A stretch of 64,000 nucleotides of DNA, taken from assembly GCA_002412625.1 (NCBI GenBank), contig DHVK01000033.1, positions 1 through 64,000 of the forward strand, in the 5' to 3' direction. Below the pieces are notes generated by a model, which made no database searches, had not been told where the DNA came from, and saw only the letters and a list, made by a program, of their open reading frames with translations. Below are positions 28,565 through 36,669 of this stretch, in pieces (the stretch's first letter is position 1; each line of letters starts with the position of its first letter). Source of the DNA: Cloacimonetes bacterium UBA5210 (GTDB lineage Bacteria; Cloacimonadota; Cloacimonadia; Cloacimonadales; Cloacimonadaceae). The position numbers and the translations under genes are program-made.

Positions 28565-30352
28565 TCAAAAGATGATGCTCAGGTTCACCGAGCTACGCCA
28601 GTCGATCTGCTTCAGGTCTTCCGAGATGGGGGTGAGACCGAGCTCCAAATAGCTACCATTATCAAATTTCCAATAGGTTCCCGCTTTCAGAGAATACTCT
28701 TGCCAGGTGCCCCAGCTGTATTGCGGTGCTACACTGTAGTAAAAGGTACCGATATCGTGTTTCAGGGTCAGGTTTGCCACATACTTACGTGTTTTGCTGT
28801 TGATATTGTACAGTTCTCCTTGCTTGTCGCCGGATTGGTTTTCCTCGTAGGCTAAACTGAGGTCAGACAAAAACGCGCTTCCGCTGTTTCCCCGATATGG
28901 CATAGAGAACCACCGGGCATCGCCGGACCGCGCGACATAAGGAAAGCTATCGAAGACTAGATTAAACTGGCAGGCTAAGAGACGATATAGCTTATCCGTC
29001 CGTTGTTTTTGGAAGTGATACTGAGTATAATCTGTCCGGATCTGGTAGCTCTGGATAAATGCCACTCTATCACCCAGCAGGATTGCTGCTTCCGGTTGAA
29101 AGCCATAGCTTTCCAGGTTGTGATTGTTTGCGGAAAGCAGGGAGTTCATATACACATCTTCGCGGATCGAATAGGTAAAGCGGTTTGAAAGCCGGACATA
29201 CTCCCGGATATAGTGTTTCCACCCGAGGCGGAGTTGCCGGCTGCGCAGGTCGTTATCCCAGCTATCATTTGCAGGAAAGCTTGTGCGCTGAAGGCTGATG
29301 CCCACGCCGGCAAAGAGAGAGTCGTAGGGGCTGTATTCCCAGCCTGAGCTTGCGCTCAAATTCCTGTTTTCGATGTGCCGGGTATTTTGGGCGATGCTGA
29401 AGTCTTTGATCGAGAATATATGCGAGCTGATCAGGCTCATGTTAAGGCCCGGCAGGAGATCATAACTGAGACCCAGGTTCAGATTGTTGAAGAACTCACC
29501 GTTATTGCGGATGGTGTTTTCTTTCAGTTTGGTGCGGCGCTCGTTATAGTTTTCCGAGAGACTGATGCTAAGCGCGGGGTGCGGAAAATATTCCAACAAT
29601 CCATTCACGTTCAGGCTACTGCGCATTTGCTCGTCTTGCTTGACATAAGAGCTGCGGGAATCGCTAAAATCCTGAACCAGGTTGAATATATCGTCGATAC
29701 GCCGGTTGAGGCTGAAGCTGCTCTCCCAATACAGGTTTTGCGTTTGTGCGCTGAGCTCAGCCTGAGTTCCCAGATCTCGATAGGATTCCCAATTCATGTT
29801 TTTACGATTGGCGTTCGCCCTGATCCCGGCCGAAAAAAAATCCGCGTCATAGCGATATGAGGCATTTGAGATGAACTGCAAGCCGTCGCTGGACCGGAAG
29901 TTGTCCTGCAGATAGCGGTCCTGTTCATTGCGGATCAATCCATGTGCTTCCACCGCCATGATCAGGCTATCCACCGGAGACCAATACAACTGGTAGCCAA
30001 CATCTCCGTTTTTGTTGATATATGCGGAAGGTTCCAGATCGCTGGAGTCGAAATAGGAATCGTAGTCCATCATCAGCGTATGTTGGAAGTGTCTGCCAAG
30101 ATAGCCGATTTTGCTGCCCAACAGTGATCTGCGGGTCTCCTGATTGAAGTTCAGGCGATCTTCCCAGGAGCTTTGACCCAGAATGCTCACAGTAGTTTGA
30201 GCATGGGGGCTGATGTTATATTGCAGGATGGATTCCAAAATCCGGATGTTATCGCTGTTATAATGGTAAAATTCAATGCCTCGGGATTGCGCTTGCAGAG
30301 TTGTGCTAAAGAGCAGAAACGAGATCGCCAAGACGAATAAATTCCGTCTCAT
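28565..30352 (-). CDS. Predicted outer-membrane beta-barrel protein of unknown function
   Basis: ATG at 30352 (MRRNLFVLAISFLLF) has GGAG eight bases upstream and gives a clean signal peptide ending at AQS near residue 22; a GTG five codons earlier is less likely. The remaining roughly 570 residues show alternating polar/hydrophobic, aromatic-rich strands separated by polar loops. The protein ends in a C-terminal Phe (VNLSIIF), the classic signal of BAM-inserted barrels. No TonB-dependent plug or known porin family was recognised. The gene overlaps the 3' end of rsmA by 47 bp and ends 11 bp before the SRP RNA. The length would allow a barrel of 20 or more strands; substrate unknown. Confidence 0.82.
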   Translation of the reverse strand: MRRNLFVLAISFLLFSTTLQAQSRGIEFYHYNSDNIRILESILQYNISPHAQTTVSILGQSSWEDRLNFNQETRRSLLGSKIGYLGRHFQHTLMMDYDSYFDSSDLEPSAYINKNGDVGYQLYWSPVDSLIMAVEAHGLIRNEQDRYLQDNFRSSDGLQFISNASYRYDADFFSAGIRANANRKNMNWESYRDLGTQAELSAQTQNLYWESSFSLNRRIDDIFNLVQDFSDSRSSYVKQDEQMRSSLNVNGLLEYFPHPALSISLSENYNERRTKLKENTIRNNGEFFNNLNLGLSYDLLPGLNMSLISSHIFSIKDFSIAQNTRHIENRNLSASSGWEYSPYDSLFAGVGISLQRTSFPANDSWDNDLRSRQLRLGWKHYIREYVRLSNRFTYSIREDVYMNSLLSANNHNLESYGFQPEAAILLGDRVAFIQSYQIRTDYTQYHFQKQRTDKLYRLLACQFNLVFDSFPYVARSGDARWFSMPYRGNSGSAFLSDLSLAYEENQSGDKQGELYNINSKTRKYVANLTLKHDIGTFYYSVAPQYSWGTWQEYSLKAGTYWKFDNGSYLELGLTPISEDLKQIDWRSSVNLSIIF

Positions 30353-31088
30353 CAAGAGTCTCCGCACGGCGGCTGAAATCTATGCCGGATATTTGCTCAA
30401 GATCCTGTAGTTTGATCCTGCCGACAAGCGGCAAGAGGTTGTTTCTAAGGGTTTTTCTGCGGTGCGCAAAGGCTGCGGTGAGTACCTTGGCAAAGCTCTC
30501 CGGATTGGCAATCACGGGGCTGTCCTTGCGGACGCGCATCACGATCACGGCAGAATCCACTTTCGGAATCGGGGCAAAGGATTCCCGGCCGACCATGAAC
30601 GCAGTGCGGATGTCGTAGCATAGTCCCAGCTTGATTGTTAGCGGACCATAGTCCTTGACTCCGGGTTTCGCTGAAAGCCTCAATGCCACTTCTTTCTGAA
30701 CCATCAGCACAACATGAGGGAAGTGCTGATGATGCTCCTGAATCATATAGAGTAGGGGAGAAGTGATTTGATAGGGAATATTTGCGATCATCTTCAGGGG
30801 GCTGCTGCCCAGCTCAATTTGCCGGGTCCAGTTTAGTTTCAGGATATCGGTAAGGATGAGGTCGATCTTGGTGCCAAAGCGTTCCTGCAGGAGAGCGACC
30901 ATGCGCCGATCCAGTTCAAATGCTTCAAGCCGGGCTTCCCGCGAGAGGATCTCCGCGCTTAGGATTCCCGGTCCCGGACCCACTTCCCAAACCCTTTCTC
31001 CCGGGATAATCTCTCCCAGATCAGCTATGCCGGAGGCGATTGCGGGATCTGTGAGGAAGTGCTGTCCAAGTTCTTTGATTGCTCTCAA
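30306..31088 (-). CDS. rsmA: 16S rRNA (adenine1518-N6/adenine1519-N6)-dimethyltransferase RsmA/KsgA
   Basis: This 260-aa protein has the full family signature. The start is KELGQHFLTD. SAM motif I is EVGPGPG (35-41), the acidic residue of motif II is in FELD, and the catalytic motif NIPY is at 103-106. The C-terminal part has FAPIPKVDSA and AFAHRRKTLRNNL. It dimethylates two adenines in helix 45 of 16S rRNA during 30S maturation, in the cytoplasm. The start is TTG at 31088: no ATG or GTG lies nearby in frame, AGGT sits just upstream, and the N terminus aligns with other RsmA proteins. A terminator of the preceding small gene lies 16 bp upstream. Confidence 0.95.
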   Translation of the reverse strand: MRAIKELGQHFLTDPAIASGIADLGEIIPGERVWEVGPGPGILSAEILSREARLEAFELDRRMVALLQERFGTKIDLILTDILKLNWTRQIELGSSPLKMIANIPYQITSPLLYMIQEHHQHFPHVVLMVQKEVALRLSAKPGVKDYGPLTIKLGLCYDIRTAFMVGRESFAPIPKVDSAVIVMRVRKDSPVIANPESFAKVLTAAFAHRRKTLRNNLLPLVGRIKLQDLEQISGIDFSRRAETLDETEFIRLGDLVSAL

Positions 31089-31103
31089 ATGCTACCTGCT
31101 ATA

Positions 31104-31127
31104 AGAAAGGGAGAGCAGCGCTCTCCC
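31104..31127 (-). terminator. Terminator after the zinc-ribbon gene
   Basis: GGGAGAGC / GCTCTCCC forms an 8-bp stem with a very short loop at 31109-31127, followed on the minus strand by TTTCTTAT. It separates the small zinc-ribbon gene from rsmA. Confidence 0.65.
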
Positions 31128-31144
31128 AAACTTGCCTGGCAATT

Positions 31145-31321
31145 TTATGCCGTAAGCTTTTCTGCCGGGGTGCTTTTGCAAACTTTGCAGACCTTGATGG
31201 TCTTCTCACCGGCTTTTACTTCATACATCAGTTTCACACCGGTACGTTGGCAATGCGGGCATATACCACGAGCATGAAACGGTAAACTTCTAAGAGTTTT
31301 ACCACGATTATTCTTCGCCAT
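31145..31321 (-). CDS. 58-aa zinc-ribbon protein, possibly ribosome-associated
   Basis: The translated protein starts MAKNNRGKTLRSLPFHARGI and contains two CxxC knuckles, CPHC and CKVC, about 25 residues apart, which would bind one zinc ion. The start codon has an ideal AAGGAG six bases upstream, the stop is TAA at 31145, and a terminator follows. The N terminus is basic, and it lies directly upstream of rsmA. Size, basic character and zinc knuckles recall small ribosomal proteins (L32, L33, L36, S14 types), but it does not match any of them as I know them, so the product is best called a zinc-ribbon protein of unknown function. A plausible promoter is at 31343-31370. Confidence 0.85.
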   Translation of the reverse strand: MAKNNRGKTLRSLPFHARGICPHCQRTGVKLMYEVKAGEKTIKVCKVCKSTPAEKLTA

Positions 31322-31342
31322 TGGGAACTCCTTATATTCATT

Positions 31343-31370
31343 AATCTAAAATATCATACGAGAGTGCCAA
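31343..31370 (-). promoter_or_regulatory. Possible sigma70-type promoter of the zinc-ribbon gene
   Basis: On the minus strand TTGGCA (-35) is followed after 16 bp by TAGATT (-10), about 22 bp before the start codon. Both hexamers deviate from consensus, so this is tentative. Confidence 0.35.
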
Positions 31371-31406
31371 GTTTGGCGAAGCCCAGTAATAGTCAATGAT
31401 TATTTT

Positions 31407-31859
31407 CTAAAACAGCTCCCGGGCAAGTTCATCGGGTTCCAGCCGGAAGTGCGATTTCTTGCCTTCAAAGAAGTGGTGAGCGCGGATGAGGTGGATATTC
31501 AACGCGGAAAAGATGAAGCTTTTTCCGCTGTTGAGGTTGGTTATGGTGGTATAGCTTTTGCGGTAAATACCCTGATGGTTGAAGGGACAGGGGAGGTACC
31601 CACGCACAACTTCTGTTTCCACTTCATATTTATCTTCCACTACGGTGCTGGTCTCGAAGGCGTCGAAGCTGAGCTGCTGAAAGTATTCAAGGCGATTGGC
31701 AATCTCTTCCGCAGTCTTACCGGCGTTCTCCAGCGTCTTCTCATCATCGGCTATTATCTGTGTGAAATCTCTTTTATCCGTACCCAAAAAGCCGCCGTAG
31801 GTAATTACTCCGGGCTGCATTTTGGCCATGATCCGGGTTTCTTGTGGTGTTCTTTTCAT
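31407..31859 (-). CDS. Conserved-looking protein of unknown function behind nqrF (150 aa)
   Basis: ATG at 31859 (MKRTPQETRIMAKMQPGVIT) lies 4 bp after the nqrF stop, with GGGTGAT acting as ribosome site; a start 18 codons upstream would lie inside nqrF. The protein has no signal or membrane segment. It contains YGGFLGTDKRDF near the N terminus, a PCPFNHQG motif and an IRAHHFFEGKKSHFRL motif, so one Cys and several His residues might bind a metal or cofactor; this is speculation. I do not recognise the family. Its tight attachment to the Nqr operon suggests a job in assembling or controlling the sodium pump, or in redox sensing. Confidence 0.8.
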   Translation of the reverse strand: MKRTPQETRIMAKMQPGVITYGGFLGTDKRDFTQIIADDEKTLENAGKTAEEIANRLEYFQQLSFDAFETSTVVEDKYEVETEVVRGYLPCPFNHQGIYRKSYTTITNLNSGKSFIFSALNIHLIRAHHFFEGKKSHFRLEPDELARELF

Positions 31860-31863
31860 AATA

Positions 31864-32967
31864 TCACCCAAAACTATCAAAATAGATTTTGTCTTCCGGG
31901 ATGCCGTGCTCAATTAGCGATTTGGTTACTGCAGAGATCATCCCCGGGCTTCCACAAAGATATGCTTCAGTGTTTTGGGGGTCCCTGATCGCTTCTTTGA
32001 AATAGGGCATCACAAAACCCGTCCTGCCATCCCAATTCTCTTCCGCAGAAGGATGGGATAACACGGGTACATACAAAAAATCGTCAAATACATTCTCGAA
32101 ATTCCGAAACTCTTCGCTCAGATATAGATCCTTGGTCGTTCGGGCTCCAAAGAAGTAAGTCATTTTTCGATTTGTGCCTACCTCCTGTAAGTGTTCCAGC
32201 ATAGATTTGATCGGTGCTTTTCCTGAACCACCTGCCACAAAGAGGATATCCGCTTCGGTATCACGCAGATAGAAATCCCCATAGGGCCCGGTGAAATTGA
32301 CTTTGTCGCCTACTTGTAGAAACTTGTGTACCCAGGTACTGCAGATTCCTTCCGGAACCAAGCGGATAATGAGCTGGATGCGGTCATTGATCTCCGGTTT
32401 TGATGAAATGGAGTATGCGCGCACTACCTTCTGTTTCACTTTTCCATAGGGCATTGTTTCCAGTTGGACATATTGTCCGGCCTTAAAATCGATGGTCACG
32501 CCATCCTGAAGTTTAAATGTGATACCCTTAATGTCGTAGGTATAATCGATGATTTCCTCGATAACCGAAGGGAATCTGCGGATATTGAAGATTTCTTCCG
32601 GAATCTGGATTTTGATATCGCTTTTCACTTTGATCTGACACGCCAGGCGGATGTTATCGGCTTGTTCGGGTTTGCTCAGCAGCGGTCGCTCGGTGGGCAG
32701 AAGCGGACCCCCACCCTCATGAACCTGGCATTTGCAGGCACCGCAAGAGCCTCTGCCACCACAGGCTGAGGGAATGAAGATCTGGCTGTCGCTAAGGGTT
32801 GCCAACAGGCTATTGCCACCCTTCACCTTCAGGTCACGCTTACCATTGATGTTTACGGTCACCTCGCCATAATTGCTCAGCCAGCGTTGAGCGATCACCA
32901 TGATCAGCGCCAGAGTCACACCGATAGCACTCATCAGGGCAATGTCAAACAGTATTCTTGCTAACAT
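31864..32967 (-). CDS. nqrF: Na+-translocating NADH:quinone reductase subunit F
   Basis: This 367-aa protein is the NADH-oxidising entry subunit of the sodium pump. It has one N-terminal membrane helix (about 6-27). A ferredoxin-like 2Fe-2S domain carries ligands C69, C75, C78 and C110 (CGGRGSCGAC). An FAD-binding barrel has R184-A-Y-S, and an NADH domain has GGSGKAP near 246 and ends YFDSFG. Length is slightly shorter than the 407-aa Vibrio protein. NqrF separates this complex from Rnf, which has no such subunit. It is the last canonical subunit in an nqrBCDEF operon, 9 bp downstream of nqrE, and is followed by a small gene of unknown function. Confidence 0.95.
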   Translation of the reverse strand: MLARILFDIALMSAIGVTLALIMVIAQRWLSNYGEVTVNINGKRDLKVKGGNSLLATLSDSQIFIPSACGGRGSCGACKCQVHEGGGPLLPTERPLLSKPEQADNIRLACQIKVKSDIKIQIPEEIFNIRRFPSVIEEIIDYTYDIKGITFKLQDGVTIDFKAGQYVQLETMPYGKVKQKVVRAYSISSKPEINDRIQLIIRLVPEGICSTWVHKFLQVGDKVNFTGPYGDFYLRDTEADILFVAGGSGKAPIKSMLEHLQEVGTNRKMTYFFGARTTKDLYLSEEFRNFENVFDDFLYVPVLSHPSAEENWDGRTGFVMPYFKEAIRDPQNTEAYLCGSPGMISAVTKSLIEHGIPEDKIYFDSFG

Positions 32968-32976
32968 CTTTTACCC

Positions 32977-33564
32977 CTACTGAATCTGCACAATGCCGGA
33001 GAAACCGACAAAGCCGAGTGCCATAATTCCGGTGATGATCAGGCTGATCCCGGCTCCCCGTAAGCCAATGGGCACCAGCTTCTCTTTCAGCTTTCTGCGG
33101 ATTCCCGCGAGCATCATGATGGCCAACAGCCAGCCGATGCCGCTACCCGCTCCGAAGGCAACGGATTGAATGAAATTGTAATCCCTGATCACCATAAACA
33201 GACTAACGCCGAATATGGCGCAGTTCACGGTTATCAGAGGTAAAAAGATGCCCAAAGTGTAGTACAGCGCGGGCGCGTAGCGTTCGATCAAAAGCTCCAG
33301 AAACTGGACAAATGCTGCGATCACGATGATGAAGACGATGAACTGCAGATAAACGATCCCAAACGGCACCAGCAGATAGTGGTAAACCACCCAGTTAAGC
33401 GCGGAAGTAACCGTCAGCACAATGATCACGGCAGTGCCCAAACCCAGAGCGGACTCCAGCTCTCGGGACACAGAAAGGTACGAGCACATCCCCAGAAAGT
33501 TTGTCAGCAGAATGTTACTGGTAAAGATTGCTGCCCAGAATAATACAAATGCGTTGATATCCAT
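32977..33564 (-). CDS. nqrE: Na+-translocating NADH:quinone reductase subunit E
   Basis: This 195-aa, six-helix integral membrane subunit belongs to the NqrD/NqrE-RnfA/RnfE family. It starts MDINAFVLFWAAIFTSNILL, and the early NILLTNFLGMC matches the conserved Cys-containing half-helix. In known Nqr complexes NqrD and NqrE form a pseudo-symmetric pair around an iron-sulfur site in the membrane. Its position between nqrD and nqrF and its subfamily-typical length support the E assignment. The start overlaps the nqrD stop by one base. Confidence 0.93.
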   Translation of the reverse strand: MDINAFVLFWAAIFTSNILLTNFLGMCSYLSVSRELESALGLGTAVIIVLTVTSALNWVVYHYLLVPFGIVYLQFIVFIIVIAAFVQFLELLIERYAPALYYTLGIFLPLITVNCAIFGVSLFMVIRDYNFIQSVAFGAGSGIGWLLAIMMLAGIRRKLKEKLVPIGLRGAGISLIITGIMALGFVGFSGIVQIQ

Positions 33565-34160
33565 TATGCTTTCGCCTTATAGTAATGAGTGTTGATAATC
33601 CAGATGAATATTGCAAGCAGGAAGAACGCGCTGGGCGCCATGACCATGATGCTCCAGTTTGTCCACCAAGAGCCCAGTACTTGCAAGCCAAAGATGGTCC
33701 CAAAGCCGAATAGCTCCCGGATGAAAGAAATCGCCAAAAGCACGATCGTATAGCCCAATCCCGCCCCGATCCCATCTATCATGGAGTCCAGCGGACCGTT
33801 TTGGGATGCGAATGCCTCCGCGCGCCCCATCAGGATGCAGTTTGTGATGATCAAGCCCACGTAGGGTCCCAATTGTTTGCTGATTTCCGGCATATTGGCT
33901 TTCAGAAACACATCCACGATGATCACATAGGATGCGATGATCAGGGTCTGAACCATCATCCGCACACTTCTGGGAGTCCAGTTGCGAATAATTGAGATGG
34001 TGAAGTTTGCCAAAGCCAAAACGAAGATCACGCCAAGCCCCATGATCAGGCTGTTCAACATTAGATTTGTCACAGCCAGAGCGGAGCAGATTCCCAAGAT
34101 TTGTCTCCAGATGGAGTTCTCTTTGAAGGCCGCGTTTACAAAAATTTCTTTCTTGTTCAT
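33564..34160 (-). CDS. nqrD: Na+-translocating NADH:quinone reductase subunit D
   Basis: This 198-aa integral membrane subunit has six hydrophobic segments and is paralogous to NqrE. GLIITNCILMGRAEAF is the conserved Cys-containing region of the NqrD/RnfE side of the pair; together with NqrE it should hold the intramembrane iron centre. The gene overlaps nqrC by 4 bp (ATGA) and nqrE by one base, so the operon is tightly translated as a unit. Confidence 0.93.
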   Translation of the reverse strand: MNKKEIFVNAAFKENSIWRQILGICSALAVTNLMLNSLIMGLGVIFVLALANFTISIIRNWTPRSVRMMVQTLIIASYVIIVDVFLKANMPEISKQLGPYVGLIITNCILMGRAEAFASQNGPLDSMIDGIGAGLGYTIVLLAISFIRELFGFGTIFGLQVLGSWWTNWSIMVMAPSAFFLLAIFIWIINTHYYKAKA

Positions 34161-34822
34161 AAGCTGTTTTTCCGCACAAAGTTGTAAATATAGTTGATCT
34201 CGTCCCGCAGCATCTTGATCACGGAATCTGAGGTGATCGTCGCACCGGTTACGCGCCTCAATTGAGCTTCGTTTTCCGGGCTCTGAGTCTCGGCGATAAA
34301 CTCGTATTTCATGGTCACATCTTCATTCGATTCCGGGTTTACCACAAACAGCCGGTCTCTGAATTGTGCCAGAAACCAGTCTTCCTCGATGCGCGCACCC
34401 AGGCCGGGGGTTTCCATTTGGTTCACGATCGTGAAGTCCAAAATGGTTCTGAACTCAGTGTCCGTTGAAATCAGGGCTTGCATGGTTCCCCACAAGCCTT
34501 TGCCGCCGATTTCGAAGCAATACGCCACGGTGCTGTCGCCCACCACTGCCCGGAAAGCGCTTCGCTCAAACTGCGGGTTGTCGATTTGCCGCACATGTTT
34601 GGTGAAAGTATCCGGGTACTGGCTCATAACATCATCAACGCTGCTGCCTTCAGCCTCAGCGATTTTCTTCGCCACGGTGCTCAGGATGCGTTTTTGATAT
34701 GTTTCCACTTGATAGGCTTCAATCTTGGGTTCGCTCATGCGATACATAACGCTCAGGATACCCGCGAAGATGATCACCATGATCAACATGAAGACGATGG
34801 GGAAGAGGAAGCTGTCCTTCAT
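34157..34822 (-). CDS. nqrC: Na+-translocating NADH:quinone reductase subunit C
   Basis: This 221-aa subunit has one N-terminal membrane helix (about 7-27) and a periplasmic FMN-binding domain. The covalent flavin site is the TGAT motif at 192-195 (RRVTGATITSDS), with T195 expected to carry the phosphoester-linked FMN. ETPGLGARI at 137-145 is the second family hallmark. Length is a little below that of Vibrio NqrC (about 257 aa). It overlaps nqrB and nqrD by 4 bp each. An ApbE-type flavin transferase is needed for maturation; none is in this window. Confidence 0.93.
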   Translation of the reverse strand: MKDSFLFPIVFMLIMVIIFAGILSVMYRMSEPKIEAYQVETYQKRILSTVAKKIAEAEGSSVDDVMSQYPDTFTKHVRQIDNPQFERSAFRAVVGDSTVAYCFEIGGKGLWGTMQALISTDTEFRTILDFTIVNQMETPGLGARIEEDWFLAQFRDRLFVVNPESNEDVTMKYEFIAETQSPENEAQLRRVTGATITSDSVIKMLRDEINYIYNFVRKNSL

Positions 34823-35742
34823 TTTTTCCCTACTTTTTCCAGTCCGTATTCGATGAGCGGCATGAAGGCATTAGTCAACAGCAGGGCAAACATAAAGCCC
34901 TCAGCAAAAAGCGAGTAGCGCCGAATGAACACGGTCAAAAAGCCGATCAGCAAGCCGTATATCCAGATTCCCCAGTTGCCTTTGGGGCAAGATACAGGAT
35001 CGGTCACCATGTACACAATGCCAAACATAGCCCCGCCGGAAAGCAAGAAATAAAGCGGATTCACCGCGGGATAAAAGATCCAGCTGAAAGCCGTCAGAGA
35101 GACAAGCGTAGCCAGCATTGGTTGCCATTTCGCGGTCTTGGTGAAGATCAAATAGATGCCTGCCAGAATGATGAGCCCTGCAGAAGTCTCTCCCGCGGAG
35201 CCGGAGATAAACCCGGTGAAAACATCGGTAAAAGAATAGATCGCTTCGCCGCTGGCGCGGAAGCTGTTTAGCACAGTGGCCCCGGTTTGCATCGAGCTAT
35301 CCGCTGTCCAGCGCACCAATCCTCCGGGAAAATCCTTCAGAAGGTATGGTTTTAACCACGAGATTGTCATCTGATTTGGGAAGGAGATATACACGAATGT
35401 GCGTCCCAGGATCGCGGGATTGAAGATGTTGGTCCCAAAGCCGCCAAAAACCATTTTACCAAACACGATCGAGATCACCGCGGCAAGCGCGGAAATCCAC
35501 AAGGGGATGGTGGGTGGTAGGGTAAGCGCGACCAAAGTGCCGGTCACGAAAGCTGCCATGGATACCTTCCCAGGCTTTTTGTTCTTCACAAATAGGTACT
35601 CACTGAAGAATGCGGCTATGTTCGCTACAGCCACCACTGCCAGTACCCTAAGGCCAAAGAGATATACGGCGAAGAGCAAAACCGGGATGAGGGAATATAG
35701 CACCCGATTCATCATCTGCTGCTTCAGGATTCTTTCAAACAT
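34819..35742 (-). CDS. nqrB: Na+-translocating NADH:quinone reductase subunit B
   Basis: ATG at 35742 (MFERILKQQM) is preceded by AAGGAA at a workable distance; longer in-frame starts run into the promoter. The 307-aa product is a multi-helix membrane protein with the flavin site TGATVLN (T153-T156), T156 being the expected FMN carrier. It has the GKMVFGGFGTNIFNPAILGR signature of the NqrB/RnfD family. At 307 aa it is nearer to RnfD in length than to Vibrio NqrB (about 412 aa). The downstream nqrF nevertheless makes the complex Nqr-type. It is the first gene of the operon; nqrA is not in front of it. Confidence 0.9.
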   Translation of the reverse strand: MFERILKQQMMNRVLYSLIPVLLFAVYLFGLRVLAVVAVANIAAFFSEYLFVKNKKPGKVSMAAFVTGTLVALTLPPTIPLWISALAAVISIVFGKMVFGGFGTNIFNPAILGRTFVYISFPNQMTISWLKPYLLKDFPGGLVRWTADSSMQTGATVLNSFRASGEAIYSFTDVFTGFISGSAGETSAGLIILAGIYLIFTKTAKWQPMLATLVSLTAFSWIFYPAVNPLYFLLSGGAMFGIVYMVTDPVSCPKGNWGIWIYGLLIGFLTVFIRRYSLFAEGFMFALLLTNAFMPLIEYGLEKVGKK

Positions 35743-35772
35743 ACACAGATTTTCCTTGTTTTCATTTGTTAC

Positions 35773-35802
35773 AATATAATCAAAGCCTACATACTGTGTC
35801 AA
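35773..35802 (-). promoter_or_regulatory. Sigma70-type promoter of the nqr operon
   Basis: On the minus strand TTGACA (35797-35802) is followed after 18 bp by TATATT (35773-35778), about 30 bp upstream of the nqrB ATG. Just upstream of the -35 box is a small palindrome TTTACATTGTAAA (35816-35828) that might be an operator; that part is inference. Confidence 0.75.
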
Positions 35803-36161
35803 TACCAAAGATTTGTTTACATTGTAAATCAATAGCCTAATATCCTGTACATGTAAATGTTAGGCTGAATCTTCAGCCGCTTGAAATGCCGGATTGTGAT
35901 GCTTGCGCGCTCACGGCATAGTTTCTTACCTTGAGCTGAAGCTGTTTTCAAGCTGTGTTCATCGTGTGAGTACTGCACGATAACAGCACAAAACCAGCTT
36001 CATATTGCCCCTACCAATCGAACTAACATGCTGTGGAAAGAAAGCTACATAGCAGGGCAAATCAAGGATTCTGAGTTGGAGGAGATTTCGAGGGGTGGAA
36101 TTTTGCATTGCCCTAATTACCAAAAGCGATTAAGCTATCTATTAAAACAACATGAGAGGAT
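35803..36161. other. Gene-free stretch between divergent nqr operon and ferritin-like gene
   Basis: About 360 bp containing the upstream part of the nqr promoter region, one copy of the dispersed intergenic element (35941-35990) and the leader of the plus-strand gene. No ORF, tRNA or clear plus-strand promoter was identified. Confidence 0.6.
35941..35990 (+). repeat. Dispersed intergenic element, copy B
   Basis: It reads GCTGTTTTCAAGCTGTGTTC, then ATCGTGTGAGTACTGCACGA, then TAACAGCACA. This aligns base by base with copies A and C, with several substitutions in the middle. It is the most diverged left half of the four copies but keeps the GCACGATAACAG right end. Confidence 0.5.
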
Positions 36162-36164
36162 ATG

Positions 36165-36668
36165 ATGGCAATCAAAGAACATCTGATCAATTCAATTAAA
36201 AAAGCCATGCAAGGCGAGATGGATAGCGTTAGTCTGTATCAAAATGCCGCGGATAAGAGCAGCGACCATGAAGTGAAAAGCTTCTTTGTGGAACGCAGAG
36301 AAGAAGAACGCAGGCATTATAACTACCTTTTGGATTATTATCAACAGCTTACAAACGATTTGCAGCCTGCGGATCTTTCCGATAAACTGGCTGCCGAGAA
36401 TCTGGAAAAGAGCATTTTCTCGGATTCCTTCATTCGCCGCATCGGGGAGGATCAAGCTCTGTTTTCCGCAATCTCGACCGCCCTGCTCTTGGAAAAGGAC
36501 GCGATTGATCACTATCGAAAATGCGAAACCGAGACCGATATCCTGACCCTGAAATCTTTCTTCGCCATGTTGGCAAAGTGGGAGATGAAACACTACGAAG
36601 AACTGGTGGATATTCAAAAGGATGCTGAAAGATATTATTGGGAAGCAAACAGCTTCGAACCTTTCTAA
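36165..36668 (+). CDS. Ferritin-like diiron (rubrerythrin-family) protein
   Basis: This helical protein of about 167 aa has the two E...ExxH pairs of a diiron four-helix bundle: an early Glu (GEMDSV), EERRHYN, LLEKDAI and EMKHYE. It lacks the rubredoxin-type Cys4 domain of full rubrerythrin, so it is the erythrin-only or YciF/ferritin-like form. Such proteins reduce peroxide or store iron in anaerobes. ATG codons occur at 36162 and 36165; AGAGGA ends at 36160, so the second gives the better spacing and is used here. It is divergent from the nqr operon and convergent with recO, whose stop lies just 2 bp away. Confidence 0.85.
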   Translation: MAIKEHLINSIKKAMQGEMDSVSLYQNAADKSSDHEVKSFFVERREEERRHYNYLLDYYQQLTNDLQPADLSDKLAAENLEKSIFSDSFIRRIGEDQALFSAISTALLLEKDAIDHYRKCETETDILTLKSFFAMLAKWEMKHYEELVDIQKDAERYYWEANSFEPF

Positions 36669-36669
36669 G

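Noticed and set aside
33577..34179. 200-aa minus-strand frame overlapping nqrD
   Set aside because: Wrong-frame shadow of nqrD on the same strand; it lacks membrane segments and family motifs.
34819..35742. Assignment as RnfD of an Rnf complex
   Set aside because: Length fits RnfD, but the operon ends with a clear NqrF and has no rnfB or rnfC, so Nqr is the better name.
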